Positions 8,806-16,564 of a stretch of 26,393 bases of DNA are shown one piece after another. The first letter of the stretch is position 1, and the number at the start of each line of letters is the position of its first letter. A program made the translations under genes and the position numbers. Source of the DNA: Candidatus Rhodoferax bjergmarkensis (GTDB taxonomy: Bacteria > Pseudomonadota > Gammaproteobacteria > Burkholderiales > Burkholderiaceae_C); NCBI GenBank assembly GCA_016708345.1, contig JADJFX010000010.1, positions 1 to 26,393 on the forward strand, written 5' to 3'. The notes below the pieces were generated by a model, which did no database searches, was not told the DNA's origin, and worked only from the letters and a program-made list of their open reading frames with translations.

Positions 8806-8978
8806 CGCGGGGGGTATCGTTGGGGCTTGGAATTACCGCGGTGCAGCGATTGCAGTCGGTCGCGAGACTGCGCTGGCTTAACCTGCCTGCCATAATTCGA
8901 CACATTCGAGTGACGCTTTCAGCGTTTTGTCTTAATTGCGTGAATAGCCGGTGCAGCAATACCAATGACTCAAACCTC

Positions 8979-9386
8979 ATGATTCGAATACGCGGTGCCT
9001 CTCTCGTAATAATCGTCGCGACAATCATCTCTAGCGGTTTCATCGCTGGTTTTGGCTATTGGATGTCAAGTGGTCTCAAGCCTGAAGGACTATCGGTTCC
9101 AAATGCTGTTTTCTGGATCGCAGTTGGTGTAGCAAGTACCTGTGGCTTTTGGCTAATACCATTGGCATTAGGAAATTCAACGGCTGCGTTCATTTTTCGT
9201 CTAATTGCGGTAGTTCTACAGTTGCCAATAGCATTGGTATTTGTGTTTTTCTTACCGCGATTGTTCAGTATGTTGGCAACGGGTGCATTACCGAGCATGA
9301 CGACAATATTTGTCGCATGTATCGCATCATTTGGATCAGCTTATTTGGTTTACACCTTGTTTTCTATAGAAAACAAGTGTGAGTGA
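8979..9386 (+). CDS. Small integral membrane protein of unknown function
   Basis: The 135-residue product starts MIRIRGASLVIIVATIIS and has four hydrophobic stretches, about 7-29, 43-65, 70-93 and 107-127, with short polar loops. It is therefore very probably a four-helix inner-membrane protein. No family motif is recognised and there is no clear Shine-Dalgarno site. The frame is open far upstream, but that part is repeat sequence, so ATG 8979 is the sensible start. Base composition is clearly more AT-rich than the neighbouring genes. It lies between two inverted copies of a long repeat, which suggests it came in as a foreign segment. Confidence 0.6.
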   Translation: MIRIRGASLVIIVATIISSGFIAGFGYWMSSGLKPEGLSVPNAVFWIAVGVASTCGFWLIPLALGNSTAAFIFRLIAVVLQLPIALVFVFFLPRLFSMLATGALPSMTTIFVACIASFGSAYLVYTLFSIENKCE

Positions 9387-9574
9387 ACTTGAGTAATGAC
9401 GGAATCGAAGTGTTGCAGAAGCGCCAGAGCAACCAATTCCTCAGTGCGACCGATCGGATGATTGGCACCACGTTCATTTGATTGAGGCGCAGTGTTCAAA
9501 TGCGGCACCACATTACTACTGTTGGGTCTGGTGCCGTCGCCGAGTCAGTGTTGCCACGCCAAGGGTTTGCAGGC
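9387..9574. other. Spacer without a recognisable gene
   Basis: No ORF or RNA gene is supported here. It leads into a dispersed repeat and then copy B of the long repeat. The stretch up to 10137 carries only repeats and a large hairpin. Confidence 0.35.
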
Positions 9575-9640
9575 GCTATTTAATCCGTAGCTGCTAGCGT
9601 AATGATGATGAGCGCTACAGCCTGAATTTGCCTGAAACTA
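9575..9640 (+). repeat. Dispersed GCTAT...GTAGCTGCT repeat, full copy
   Basis: GCTATT-TAATCC-GTAGCTGCTAGCGTA is followed by the second module GCGCTACAGCCTGAATTTGCC. This is the most complete arrangement of the family in the window and it directly abuts copy B of the long repeat. Confidence 0.6.
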
Positions 9641-9642
9641 TG

Positions 9643-9870
9643 TCGAGCGAAGCGATGGCGCGTGTGGCTGTCCCTGCCGTTATGCGGAGTCGAGTAGCGC
9701 AGGGTGGGGCGGAAGAAGAGGCGCGCGCTGTTTGAGCCGAAGGCGAGTTTGCGCGCCTCCCGCCCCGCCCGAGCAACGCAGTGAGCCCGCAGGGCCGACG
9801 CATTCGGCTCGCCTTTTCTTTGCTTACTTTCTTTTGGCGAAGCAAAAGAAAGTGAGTGCGCAGTCGGGCG
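9643..9870 (-). repeat. Long interspersed repeat, copy B (inverted)
   Basis: This is the reverse-oriented partner of 8580-8805. It carries CGAAGCGATGGCGCGTGT, GAGCCGAAGGCGAGTTTGC and the hairpin CTTACTTTCTTTTG / CAAAAGAAAGTGAG (9823-9856, one G-T pair). The middle parts diverge, so the two copies are related rather than identical. Confidence 0.72.
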
Positions 9871-10037
9871 CATATCCCGACATGCAGCCGGTGCGCAACA
9901 AACACCCAAACCCGCGCCAGTGCATCGAAAGCCCAAGTGGTGTACGCCGTGATGGATGCTCAATTAGGCGTTTGCGCATGCTGGTAGGGCGCATGCAGCT
10001 ATTGATTTAGGAGTGTTTTGGCGTTGCAGCGGGTTGG

Positions 10038-10143
10038 CGTCTGAGGCGGGGGCGGGCAGTGGGCGCAATGGCGAGGTCAAGGCGGAGGCCGCAGGCCGGG
10101 GGACACGAGCGATTGCGCCCACTGCCCGCCCCCGCCTCAGACG
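10038..10143. repeat. 32-bp perfect inverted repeat (large hairpin)
   Basis: The arm at 10038-10069 (begins CGTCTGAGGCGGGGGCGGGC) is perfectly complementary to the arm at 10112-10143 (ends GCCCCCGCCTCAGACG). They are separated by a 42-base GC-rich loop. The right arm includes the stop codon of the minus-strand gene that ends at 10137. No T-run follows on either strand, so a classical Rho-independent terminator is not supported. mRNA 3'-end protection or a mobile repeat is possible. Confidence 0.9.
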
Positions 10144-11627
10144 TTGCGCACGCCGCTGGCCACATGACCGGACGGCACGTGGCGGGCGGCGGATTCGATA
10201 TGGCCGGTCTGGTCGTCAAAAAAGAAGTCAGGCTCAAACTCGCGCAAAAACTCGCCTTTGTCCAGCCCGCCCAGAAACATGGCTTCGTCCACCTCAATGT
10301 TCCAGTTCATCAGCGTGCGGATGGCCCGCTCATGCGCCGGGGCGCTGCGGGCGGTGACCAGCGCGGTGCGGATGCGCATGGCTGGCGTGGCGGCCTGCTG
10401 CAGGCGGTGCATCGCCACCAGCAAGGGTTTGAAGGGGCCGTCTGGCAAGGGCAGGGCGGCCTTGTCGGTTTCGTGCTGCTGAAAAGCACCCAGCCCTTGG
10501 GTCTGGTACACCATTTCTGCCCCGTCACTGAACAGCACGGCGTCACCGTCAAACGCAATGCGTACCCAACGGGTGGGCGGCGCTGGCATGGGCCGACTGC
10601 GGGTAGACCGCGCCGCTGGCACACCGGCTGCGAGCGCCGAGCGCACATCGCTCAGGTGGGTGCTCAAAAACAGGTTGGCGCGCAGCGGTTTGAGGTAGCG
10701 CCAGGGTGCTTCGCCGCGCGTGAAGGTGCAGCGGATGATGGGCAGCGCATAGTGGGCGGCTGATTTCATCACGCGCAGCCCGCTGACCGGGTCGTTGCGT
10801 GAGAGGATCACCACTTCGACCTGTTGCGCCGCTTCGGTGTTGAAGGCCAGCAGCTTTTGTACCAGCGAGAACGCCACCCCCGGCTTGGCAGGCGTATCGA
10901 GCCGCTCCAGTTGCAAAGCCATGTAGGCGCGGTCGTCACCTTGCTCAAAGACCTCGTTTTCACCCTCAAAGTCAAACAGGGCGCGGCTGGAGATGGCCAC
11001 CACCAGCTTGCCGTCCAAAGTAGCGGCCATGGTGTCAGCGGGACACGTCAGACGGGGGTGGCGGCGACGGCGGGAGCCCAGCTCATCGAACAGCACGGCA
11101 GCTGGAATGGTCAGCGCCACGCTGGCCAGCTCCACTGCTTGGTCGCGGGCAAAAGGGTACAGCACCCACAGGCCGTCAGAGCGTTTGCGGAAAACATCGG
11201 TGGCGCGGGTGTCTGTGTCCACCAGCACGTATTCCTGCAGGCTGGCCAGCTGGCGGTAGCGGCTGAATTTTTCGCCCCGGTCGTAGGCAGCGGTGCTGGG
11301 CGAGAGCACTTCGACAATGAGGGTGGGCTCACGTTTGACCAGCGGGTCTTGCGCGTCGCGCGAGCTGCAGGTGACCACCACGTCGGGGTAGAAATAGGCT
11401 CCATCCGCGTTGGCCTGCACCTTCATGTCCGCCATAAAGGTGCGGCAGGGGCTGCCTTTGAGGTGCTGGCGCAGGACCATGGCCACGTTGAGGCACACCG
11501 TAATGTGGCCTTCCCCGGCACCGGCCATGGCAAAGACTTCGCCATCCACGTATTCGTGCTTCTCCACTTGTCCGGCCTCCCGGCCGTATTCTCGGGGAAA
11601 ATGGGGTTTCAACAAGGGGTTTGCCAT
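10137..11627 (-). CDS. Uma2-family endonuclease-like domain joined to a cytosolic 5'-nucleotidase domain
   Basis: One open frame carries two domains. Residues 1-185 resemble the Uma2/DUF820 PD-(D/E)xK family: EYVDGEVFAMAGAG, then YPDVVVTC (Asp-83) and LIVEVLSPSTAAYDRGEKF (Glu-108), with YVLVDTDTR after. Residues from Met-202 (11030) on resemble the PF06189 5'-nucleotidase family, which dephosphorylates nucleoside monophosphates. They include KLVVAISSRALFDFEGEN, VILSRNDPVSGLRV, RIAFDGDAVLFSDGAE (HAD-like DxD), ALVTARSAPAHERAIRTL and FFFDDQTGH. The linker at 187-201 (SRRRRHPRLTCPADT) is Arg-rich. One frame over it would read APAVAATPV and stop, a natural Uma2 end, so two adjacent genes merged by an indel are likely. 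ATG 11627 has GAGG 7 bases upstream and is preferred to 11633. The minus-strand gene ilvA ends 26 bp upstream. Confidence 0.78.
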   Translation of the reverse strand: MANPLLKPHFPREYGREAGQVEKHEYVDGEVFAMAGAGEGHITVCLNVAMVLRQHLKGSPCRTFMADMKVQANADGAYFYPDVVVTCSSRDAQDPLVKREPTLIVEVLSPSTAAYDRGEKFSRYRQLASLQEYVLVDTDTRATDVFRKRSDGLWVLYPFARDQAVELASVALTIPAAVLFDELGSRRRRHPRLTCPADTMAATLDGKLVVAISSRALFDFEGENEVFEQGDDRAYMALQLERLDTPAKPGVAFSLVQKLLAFNTEAAQQVEVVILSRNDPVSGLRVMKSAAHYALPIIRCTFTRGEAPWRYLKPLRANLFLSTHLSDVRSALAAGVPAARSTRSRPMPAPPTRWVRIAFDGDAVLFSDGAEMVYQTQGLGAFQQHETDKAALPLPDGPFKPLLVAMHRLQQAATPAMRIRTALVTARSAPAHERAIRTLMNWNIEVDEAMFLGGLDKGEFLREFEPDFFFDDQTGHIESAARHVPSGHVASGVRNV

Positions 11628-11652
11628 GGTCATGCCTCTGGTTAACTATCGT

Positions 11653-13217
11653 TTACTGTTGCAGGAACATCCGGTACACCGGATTGTGTGTTTCTTCCAC
11701 ATACGGGTAGTCCAGCGTCTGCAAAACTTGGCAAACGCCTTGTCGTCGGCCTTGGGCACTTGCAGCCCGACCAGAATGCGGCCGTAGTCGGCACCCTGGT
11801 TGCGGTAGTGGAACAAGGAGATGTTCCAGCCCGGGCGCATCAGGCTCAAAAACTTCATCAGGGCACCGGGGCGCTCGGGAAATTCGAAGCGCAACACGCG
11901 CTCATCCTGTGCCAATTTGGAGTGTCCGCCCACCATGTGGCGAATGTGTTCGCGGGTCAGCTCGTCGTGTGTCAAATCGAGCGCCGCAAAGCGGTGTTTG
12001 CTGAAGTTGGGCCGCGATTTTGGCCGACTCGCCCTTGCCGTGGGTGGTCAGGCCGATAAATATATGGGTTTGTGTAGTGTCACTGATGCGGTAGTTGAAT
12101 TCAGTGACGCTGCGCGGGCCGCCGGGCAACTCGCCAATCAGCTCGCAAAAACGCTTGAAACTGCCGCGCTCTTCGGGAATCGTCACGGCAAAGAGCGCCT
12201 CGCGCTCCTCACCCACCTCGGCGCGCTCGGCCACAAAGCGCAGGCGGTCAAAGTTCATGTTGGCACCGCACAAAATGGCGGCGTAGGTTTCGCCTTTGGT
12301 CTTGTGGGTGGCCACATACTGCTTGATGGCAGCCACTGCCAGCGCGCCCGCAGGCTCGACAATGCTGCGGGTATCGACAAACACATCCTTGATGGCCGCG
12401 CACACGGCATCGGTGTCCACCATCATGAACTCATCGACCAGTTTTTTGGAGATGCGAAAGGTCTCCTCGCCCACCAGTTTCACCGCCGTGCCGTCCGAGA
12501 ACAAACCCACGTCGGTCAGCGTGAGCCGTTTGCCCGCGGCCACGGACTGTGCCATGGCGTTGGAGTCGTTCATCTGCACGCCGATGACCTTGATCTCGGG
12601 GCGAACGGCCTTGATGTAGTTGGCCACGCCGGACACCAGGCCACCACCGCCAATGGCCACAAAGATGGCGTCCAGCCGATTCGAGCCGTGGCCCTGCAAT
12701 TGGCGCAATATCTCCATGGCAATCGTGCCCTGGCCCGCAATCACGTCCGGGTCATCAAAGGGGTGGATGAACGTCAGGCCCTGTTTTTCTCCAGAGTGAC
12801 GGCCTGGGTGTAGGCGTCCGAGTAGCTGTCGCCGTGCAGCACCACTTCGCCGCCAAAGCCGCGCACGGCGTCCACCTTGACCTGCGGCGTGGTGGTGGGC
12901 ATCACGATCACGGCGCGCGTTCCGAGGCGCTGCGCACTGAGTGCCACGCCTTGTGCGTGGTTACCAGCGGAGGCGCAAATCACGCCATTTTTCAACTGCT
13001 CGGGGGTCAGTTGCGCCATTTTGTTGTAGGCGCCGCGCAGCTTGAAACTGCGCACCGGGCTGGTCTTCGCGTTTGAACAGAACCGTGTTGTGCAGGCGTT
13101 TGCTCAGGGCTTTGGCCGGCTCCAAAGCCGTTTCCAGCGCCACGTCATAAACGCGGGCGGTCAGCACTTTTTTCAGATAGTCGGCGGGTGTGAGGGTTTG
13201 GGGCTTGGTGTCTTCAT
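11653..13217 (-). CDS. ilvA: Biosynthetic threonine dehydratase IlvA, with five frameshifts
   Basis: IlvA deaminates threonine to 2-oxobutanoate, the first step to isoleucine. The joined frames give LTPADYLKKVLTARVYDVA, RSFKLRGAYNKMAQL (PLP lysine), ICASAGNHAQGVALSAQRLG, the PLP phosphate loop AIGGGGLVSGVANYI, and MVDTDAVCAAIKDVF. Two ACT-like regulatory repeats follow (FAVTIPEERGSFKRFCELIG and LRFEFPERPGALMKFLSLM), ending NPVYRMFLQQ with TAA at 11655-11653. Breaks occur near 13195 (C run), 13062 (extra G), 12786 (A run), 12006 (extra C) and 11733 (T run). All are one-base changes in short runs, so sequence error is likely. ATG 13217 gives MKTPSP and has GGAG 4-5 bases upstream. Full length is about 520 residues, the size expected for the two-ACT form. 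Confidence 0.93.
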
Positions 13218-13288
13218 GGAGCTCCGATGATAAGGGCTCGTTACGGCGACAATCAGCCCTTTTCAAAAGCGAAGGGGGAGGGTTAATC

Positions 13289-13737
13289 ATGGAATGCACA
13301 GTCAGTTGGACCGGCGCTATGGGCACGCGCTCGGGCATGGGTTTTGTCGCCGAAACCGGCAGCGGCCACACCTTGGTGATGGACGGCGCGCCGGACGCAG
13401 CCAAGCCTGAAAATGGCGGCCTGAACCTGGCACCGCGCCCGCTGGAAACCGTGCTGGCCGGCACCGGCGGTTGCACCGCCTATGACGTGGTGCTGATCCT
13501 CAAACGCGGCCGCCATCACGTCACCGGCTGCACGGTCAAGCTCACGGCTGAGCGGGCTGAAGTGGACCCCAAGGTGTTCACACGCATCAACATGCATTTC
13601 ACCGTGTCGGGCAAAGGCATTCCGGCACCTGCGGTGGAGCGCGCCATTGCCATGAGCCATGAAAATACTGCTCGGCCAGCATCATGCTGGCCAAAACGGC
13701 AGACATCACCACCAGTTTTGAGCTGATGGAGGCTTGA
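13289..13737 (+). CDS. OsmC/YhfA-family protein, frameshift near the end
   Basis: OsmC-like proteins reduce organic hydroperoxides through two cysteines, though the YhfA branch is poorly characterised. The start MECTVSWTGAMGTRSGMGF is preceded by a GGGGGAGGG ribosome site. PRPLETVLAGTGGCTAYDVV carries the first conserved cysteine, followed by AERAEVDPKVFTRINMHFTV. After AIAMSHE the frame drifts. With one A restored in the AAAA run (13660-13663) it reads KYCSASIMLAKTADITTSFE, supplying the second cysteine and ending LMEA-TGA at 13735-13737, about 149 residues. It is divergent from ilvA, with 71 bp between start codons, and converges on coq7 three bases away. Confidence 0.88.
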
Positions 13738-13740
13738 TGT

Positions 13741-14355
13741 TTAAATTCGGTGCGCTACGGTTGTCATGACCTTGGCGCATGAGCGCATCAGGTCTTTGAC
13801 CGGCTGGGGCAGCTCCAGGGCACCCGCCAGCTGGGCATCCTTGGCATGGCGGGCTTCGTCATCCTTCATTTGCGCCACGATGGCGCGTGAGGCATGGTCG
13901 TTAACGGGCAGCCGGGTCAGGTGACTCTCCAGATGCGCCGCCACTTGGTGTTCTGTTTCCACCACAAAGCCCAAACTCACCCGGTCACCCAACCGCCCGG
14001 CCAGCAGACCGATGCCAAAAGCACCTGCATACCACAGTGGGTTGAGCAGGGAAGGGCGGTCGCCCAGCTCGTCCAGACGTTGGCGGGTCCACGCCAGATG
14101 GTTGGTTTCTTCGGCGCTGGCGCTTATGAAATGGGCGCGAAGCGCTTCGTTTTTAGTAGCAAATGCCTGTGCTGTGTAGAGCGCCCGGGCACACACTTCT
14201 CCCACGTGGTTGACCCGCATCAGCGCCGCCGCCTCGCGTTGCTCGGCCGCCGTCAGCTCGCTCGCTTCGCCCGGCAGCGTTGGGCAGGCTTGGCCGCGCG
14301 GGGTGGCAAAAAGCGTGCGCAGGGCAGCATCAAAAGTGCTTAAAAGGGTGTCCAT
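13741..14355 (-). CDS. coq7: Coq7-type demethoxyubiquinone hydroxylase
   Basis: Coq7 is a membrane-attached di-iron monooxygenase that adds a hydroxyl group to the quinone ring late in ubiquinone synthesis. This intact 204-residue protein has the iron-binding Glu and His pattern: MRVNHVGEV (Glu-53), SAEETNHLAW (Glu-83, His-86), VVETEHQVAAH (Glu-135) and KDDEARHAKDA (Glu-167, His-170). NPLWYAGAFGIGLLAG (105-120) is the amphipathic or membrane-contact helix. Length and order fit the bacterial family. A TATAAT box lies only 8 bp before the ATG and no Shine-Dalgarno site is seen, so the mRNA may be leaderless. One of the few undamaged core genes here. Confidence 0.95.
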   Translation of the reverse strand: MDTLLSTFDAALRTLFATPRGQACPTLPGEASELTAAEQREAAALMRVNHVGEVCARALYTAQAFATKNEALRAHFISASAEETNHLAWTRQRLDELGDRPSLLNPLWYAGAFGIGLLAGRLGDRVSLGFVVETEHQVAAHLESHLTRLPVNDHASRAIVAQMKDDEARHAKDAQLAGALELPQPVKDLMRSCAKVMTTVAHRI

Positions 14356-14363
14356 GGCGGGCG

Positions 14364-14392
14364 ATTATAAAAGGGTGTGGTTTTTCAGTCAC
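14364..14392 (-). promoter_or_regulatory. Putative coq7 promoter, possibly leaderless
   Basis: On the minus strand GTGACT (14392-14387), a 17-base spacer and TATAAT (14369-14364) form a good -35/-10 pair. Transcription would start at or within a base or two of the coq7 ATG at 14355. Confidence 0.5.
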
Positions 14393-14504
14393 CGTGCAGG
14401 GCTGTGTGCAGTGCATGGTTTTGTTTGTTGCTAGAGGGCTACGAAAATGACTGAAATATGATGTTTTTCGAGTTCCAATTCCTGCTTGGACCATACAGGG
14501 TGTG

Positions 14505-14510
14505 TACAAT
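14505..14510 (+). promoter_or_regulatory. Possible -10 box of the porin promoter
   Basis: TACAAT at 14505-14510 resembles a sigma-70 -10 box about 90 bp upstream of the porin start. No -35 hexamer at a normal distance is convincing; TTGGAC at 14486 is only 13 bases away. Confidence 0.3.
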
Positions 14511-14544
14511 CGGCTGATCATATTTAGAATGCGCGGTTATCTTT

Positions 14545-14572
14545 GGAGACCGAAACGATTGTGTCGGTCTCC
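14545..14572 (+). promoter_or_regulatory. Porin 5' leader hairpin
   Basis: GGAGACCGA (14545-14553) pairs perfectly with TCGGTCTCC (14564-14572) across a 10-base loop. AACTTTTGTTTTGGAG follows, the last four bases being the Shine-Dalgarno site. The stem is a candidate for mRNA stabilisation, attenuation or translational control of porin expression. Confidence 0.65.
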
Positions 14573-14596
14573 AACTTTTGTTTTGGAGTCATCAAT

Positions 14597-15580
14597 ATGA
14601 AAAAACCATCGTAGCACTGGCTGCCCTGACTGCTGTTGGCGGCGTTTTCGCCCAATCTTCTGTGTCCATCACTGGTTTGGTGGGGGCAGCTTACCAAAGC
14701 GTTGACAACAGCGCTGGAACGGGTTCAGCTGCGCGTGGTCTGACTCTGACCAATGCCGACATCAAACTGACTGCCGTAGAAGATCTTGGCGGTGGTTTGA
14801 AAGCGATTGCCAGCGTGGTTTTTGAAACACCTGCCTTGTCTGCGGGTCCTGCGCCTGGGTTGCCCTCTTCCGGCAGGTTTGGTCAGGGACTGACGCGCAG
14901 CGACACCAGTTTGGGACTGACCGGTTCCATAGGCACCTTGACTTTTGCCAACACTCGCAGCACCCACATGTTGACGCGCGGCATGGTGGCACCCGCCAAC
15001 CTGCAAGATGGTATCTATGACACCAGTGGCATCATCACCCGAGTGGGTTCCCATCAGTGGCTTCACAGGCTTCATTCAATTGGTTGAAGACTCCTATGAC
15101 GGCAATGTTCATGCAGGCGTTTTTACACATGTTATTGGCGTGACTTATGCCAATGGCCCGATGGCTGCGGGTGTGCAGTTCAAGCGGTCCAGCTTTGATG
15201 CACCTCCCGCTTATGCTGTTGCGGCTGCCAACATTGCCCGCACCAGCCGCTTCGAGGCCTTTGCCACCTATGACTTGGGTGTTGCCAAGTTGGGCGTTGG
15301 CTATGACGGCTCCACAACCGGCGTGGCTTACAACTCGACAAGTGATGCGAATGCTTATTCCTTGGGCTTATCGGCACCGGTCGGTGCCATCACGGTTGGT
15401 TTTAACTGGGCCAAGCGTGATGTCAACTCTTTGACAGAGTACGTGGTCAAGTATGACCTGAGCAAGCGAACAAGCCTGAACGCATCGTTTGGCAAGCAGA
15501 CCTTTGATGCCGCGCCTGCGGCTTCCACCACTGGCGTGAATGGTCAGCAATACCGTGTTGGTCTTTACCACGCGTTCTAA
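14597..15580 (+). CDS. Gram-negative general porin (trimeric, OmpC/porin_4 type), frameshifted
   Basis: Porins form outer-membrane diffusion channels. With one A restored in the A6 run after the ATG, the start reads MKKTIVALAALTAVGGVFAQ, a classic signal peptide cut before QSSVSITG. The mature part shows typical beta-strand blocks: GLTLTNADIKLTAVEDLGGG, LKAIASVVFET, RSDTSLGLTGSIGTLTFANT, then after a second frameshift near 15050, GFTGFIQLVEDSY, AGVQFKRSSF, RFEAFATYDLGVAKLGVGYD and KYDLSKRTSLNASFGKQ. It ends GQQYRVGLYHAF; the terminal Phe is the outer-membrane assembly signal. Length is about 328 residues, normal for betaproteobacterial porins. It has its own leader hairpin and a strong terminator, so it is probably monocistronic. 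Confidence 0.9.
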
Positions 15581-15615
15581 GTGTGCTGGCTTGGGCCAGT
15601 TGAAGATTCAATATC

Positions 15616-15651
15616 AAAAAACCCCGTTGTGGCAACGCAGCGGGGTTTTTG
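15616..15651 (+). terminator. Rho-independent terminator of the porin gene
   Basis: AAAAACCCCG (15617-15626) pairs perfectly with CGGGGTTTTT (15641-15650) around a 14-base loop. With As before and Ts after, it can work in both directions. It begins 36 bp past the porin stop. Confidence 0.92.
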
Positions 15652-15856
15652 TTTGGCTGCGGTCCGATGGCACCACGCGCACACAGCAATGCCTGTCAGT
15701 CTCTGGATAGGCAAGGTGCATCACAAGACTGAATACTGGTAATTTTTTCACTCAAGAGTGCGCTGCTTTGCAAATAACTTCTCCGTGATTGCGGAGTTAT
15801 TCGGATGACAGCGGTACAAAACCATGTGCCGCTAGCTACATGGAGCACCAAAAGAA
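15652..15856. other. Spacer, no gene seen
   Basis: No ORF of note. A weak stem CTCCG/CGGAG lies near 15781-15798. Together with the terminators and tRNA fragment it separates the core genes on the left from the presumed island on the right. Confidence 0.35.
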
Positions 15857-15887
15857 AAAGCCTGCTATCAATTAAGTAGCAGGCTTT
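15857..15887 (-). terminator. Terminator of the ancestral tRNA-Asn gene
   Basis: AAAGCCTGCTA (15857-15867) pairs with TAGCAGGCTTT (15877-15887). On the minus strand the stem is followed by a T-rich tail (TTCTTTT). It lies 22 bp beyond the encoded CCA of the tRNA-Asn fragment, where a tRNA terminator is expected. The GCTATCAATTAAGTAGC core also resembles the dispersed repeat family. Confidence 0.8.
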
Positions 15888-15909
15888 CTAGTGCCTATAA
15901 GGCTTTAAT

Positions 15910-15956
15910 TGGCTCCTCAACCTGGGCTCGAACCAGGGACCTACGGATTAACAGTC
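15910..15956 (-). repeat. 3' half of a tRNA-Asn gene: probable attachment-site scar
   Basis: Read on the minus strand, GACTGTTAATCCGTAGG gives the anticodon loop with GTT. Then come the T-arm (GGTTCGAGCC flanked by CCTG/CAGG) and the acceptor 3' strand ending GAGGAGCCA. The 5' half (acceptor 5' strand, D-arm, first half of the anticodon stem) is missing and replaced by unrelated sequence. Integrases that use tRNA genes leave exactly such a partial copy at the far end of the element. Its orientation places the element at higher coordinates. It is not a functional tRNA. Confidence 0.85.
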
Positions 15957-16073
15957 TTCACGTCAAGCTTTCCCAAGGATTCTAGCGACTTCCAAAAACT
16001 TCCTAAGTTACTGATTTTCCTAGAGTTTTTCCATTTGGGTGATTTTGGACATTCCGTGCGGTTCCCGCGTTTT

Positions 16074-16114
16074 GTGTAATTTTCTCTGCCTGATTACACA
16101 GGAATTACACAGAG
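16074..16114. repeat. TGTGTAAT / ATTACACA repeat cluster beside the att scar
   Basis: TGTGTAAT (near 16074) is followed about 11 bases later by two direct copies of ATTACACAG (near 16093 and 16104). The short spacing and nearness to the tRNA fragment resemble arm-type binding sites of a tyrosine recombinase, but that is inference only. Confidence 0.4.
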
Positions 16115-16564
16115 ATTTGGCTTGCCTGCTGGGCGATGTGGGTGTGAAGCGGCGGACAGGGCGCGGGACTACTCGCCATTTCTGATGACGTGGACTTGTA
16201 AATCGCTATGCAATTGATAGCTGCTTGAGCAGGTCCCATGTGCGCAAACGGCATATTTTGCATATAAATTTCTGCGCAAGGGTTTGATCAGCTACCGCGA
16301 AGGCGGCAGACAGTGACGATCCTTCGGCGTTCGATGCGTGTGTGTGACCTCCACCAGCGCGGTCATGCCGGGCGCGCCGCCTGCTGAACTGCGGTTTGCG
16401 CTGGTGGCAGCGTACCCAACATCACCGCTTTGCTATTGCGTGAGTCTGTAGTTCTGGTCAGTGGCCAATGCGGAGTACCGCAATGGTCAGGCAGCACGAA
16501 GCTGTCGCGTAGTGTTTGTGGCAGTTGTGGCACGCGCCCGCTACGGCCACCCGCTTCGCTTTTA
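16115..16564. other. Stretch with no recognisable gene
   Basis: Apart from the dispersed repeat at 16205 nothing is recognised. ORFs crossing it have skewed composition and no family features. No integrase gene is present near this end. Confidence 0.4.
16205..16270 (+). repeat. Dispersed GCTAT...ATAGCTGCTTGAGCA repeat
   Basis: GCTATG-CAATTG-ATAGCTGCTTGAGCAGG matches the other family members. The second module is replaced by TGCGCAAACGGCATATTTTGC. Confidence 0.6.

Noticed and set aside
8493..8978. Long N-terminal extension of the small membrane protein
   Set aside because: It translates the long interspersed repeat; the membrane protein plausibly begins at ATG 8979.
11821..12813. 330-residue plus-strand ORF across ilvA
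   Set aside because: It is the shadow of ilvA: the minus strand carries all IlvA motifs and this ORF has no family features.
15781..15798. Hairpin CTCCG/CGGAG as a terminator
   Set aside because: The stem is only five pairs with no T-run, so it is too weak to call.
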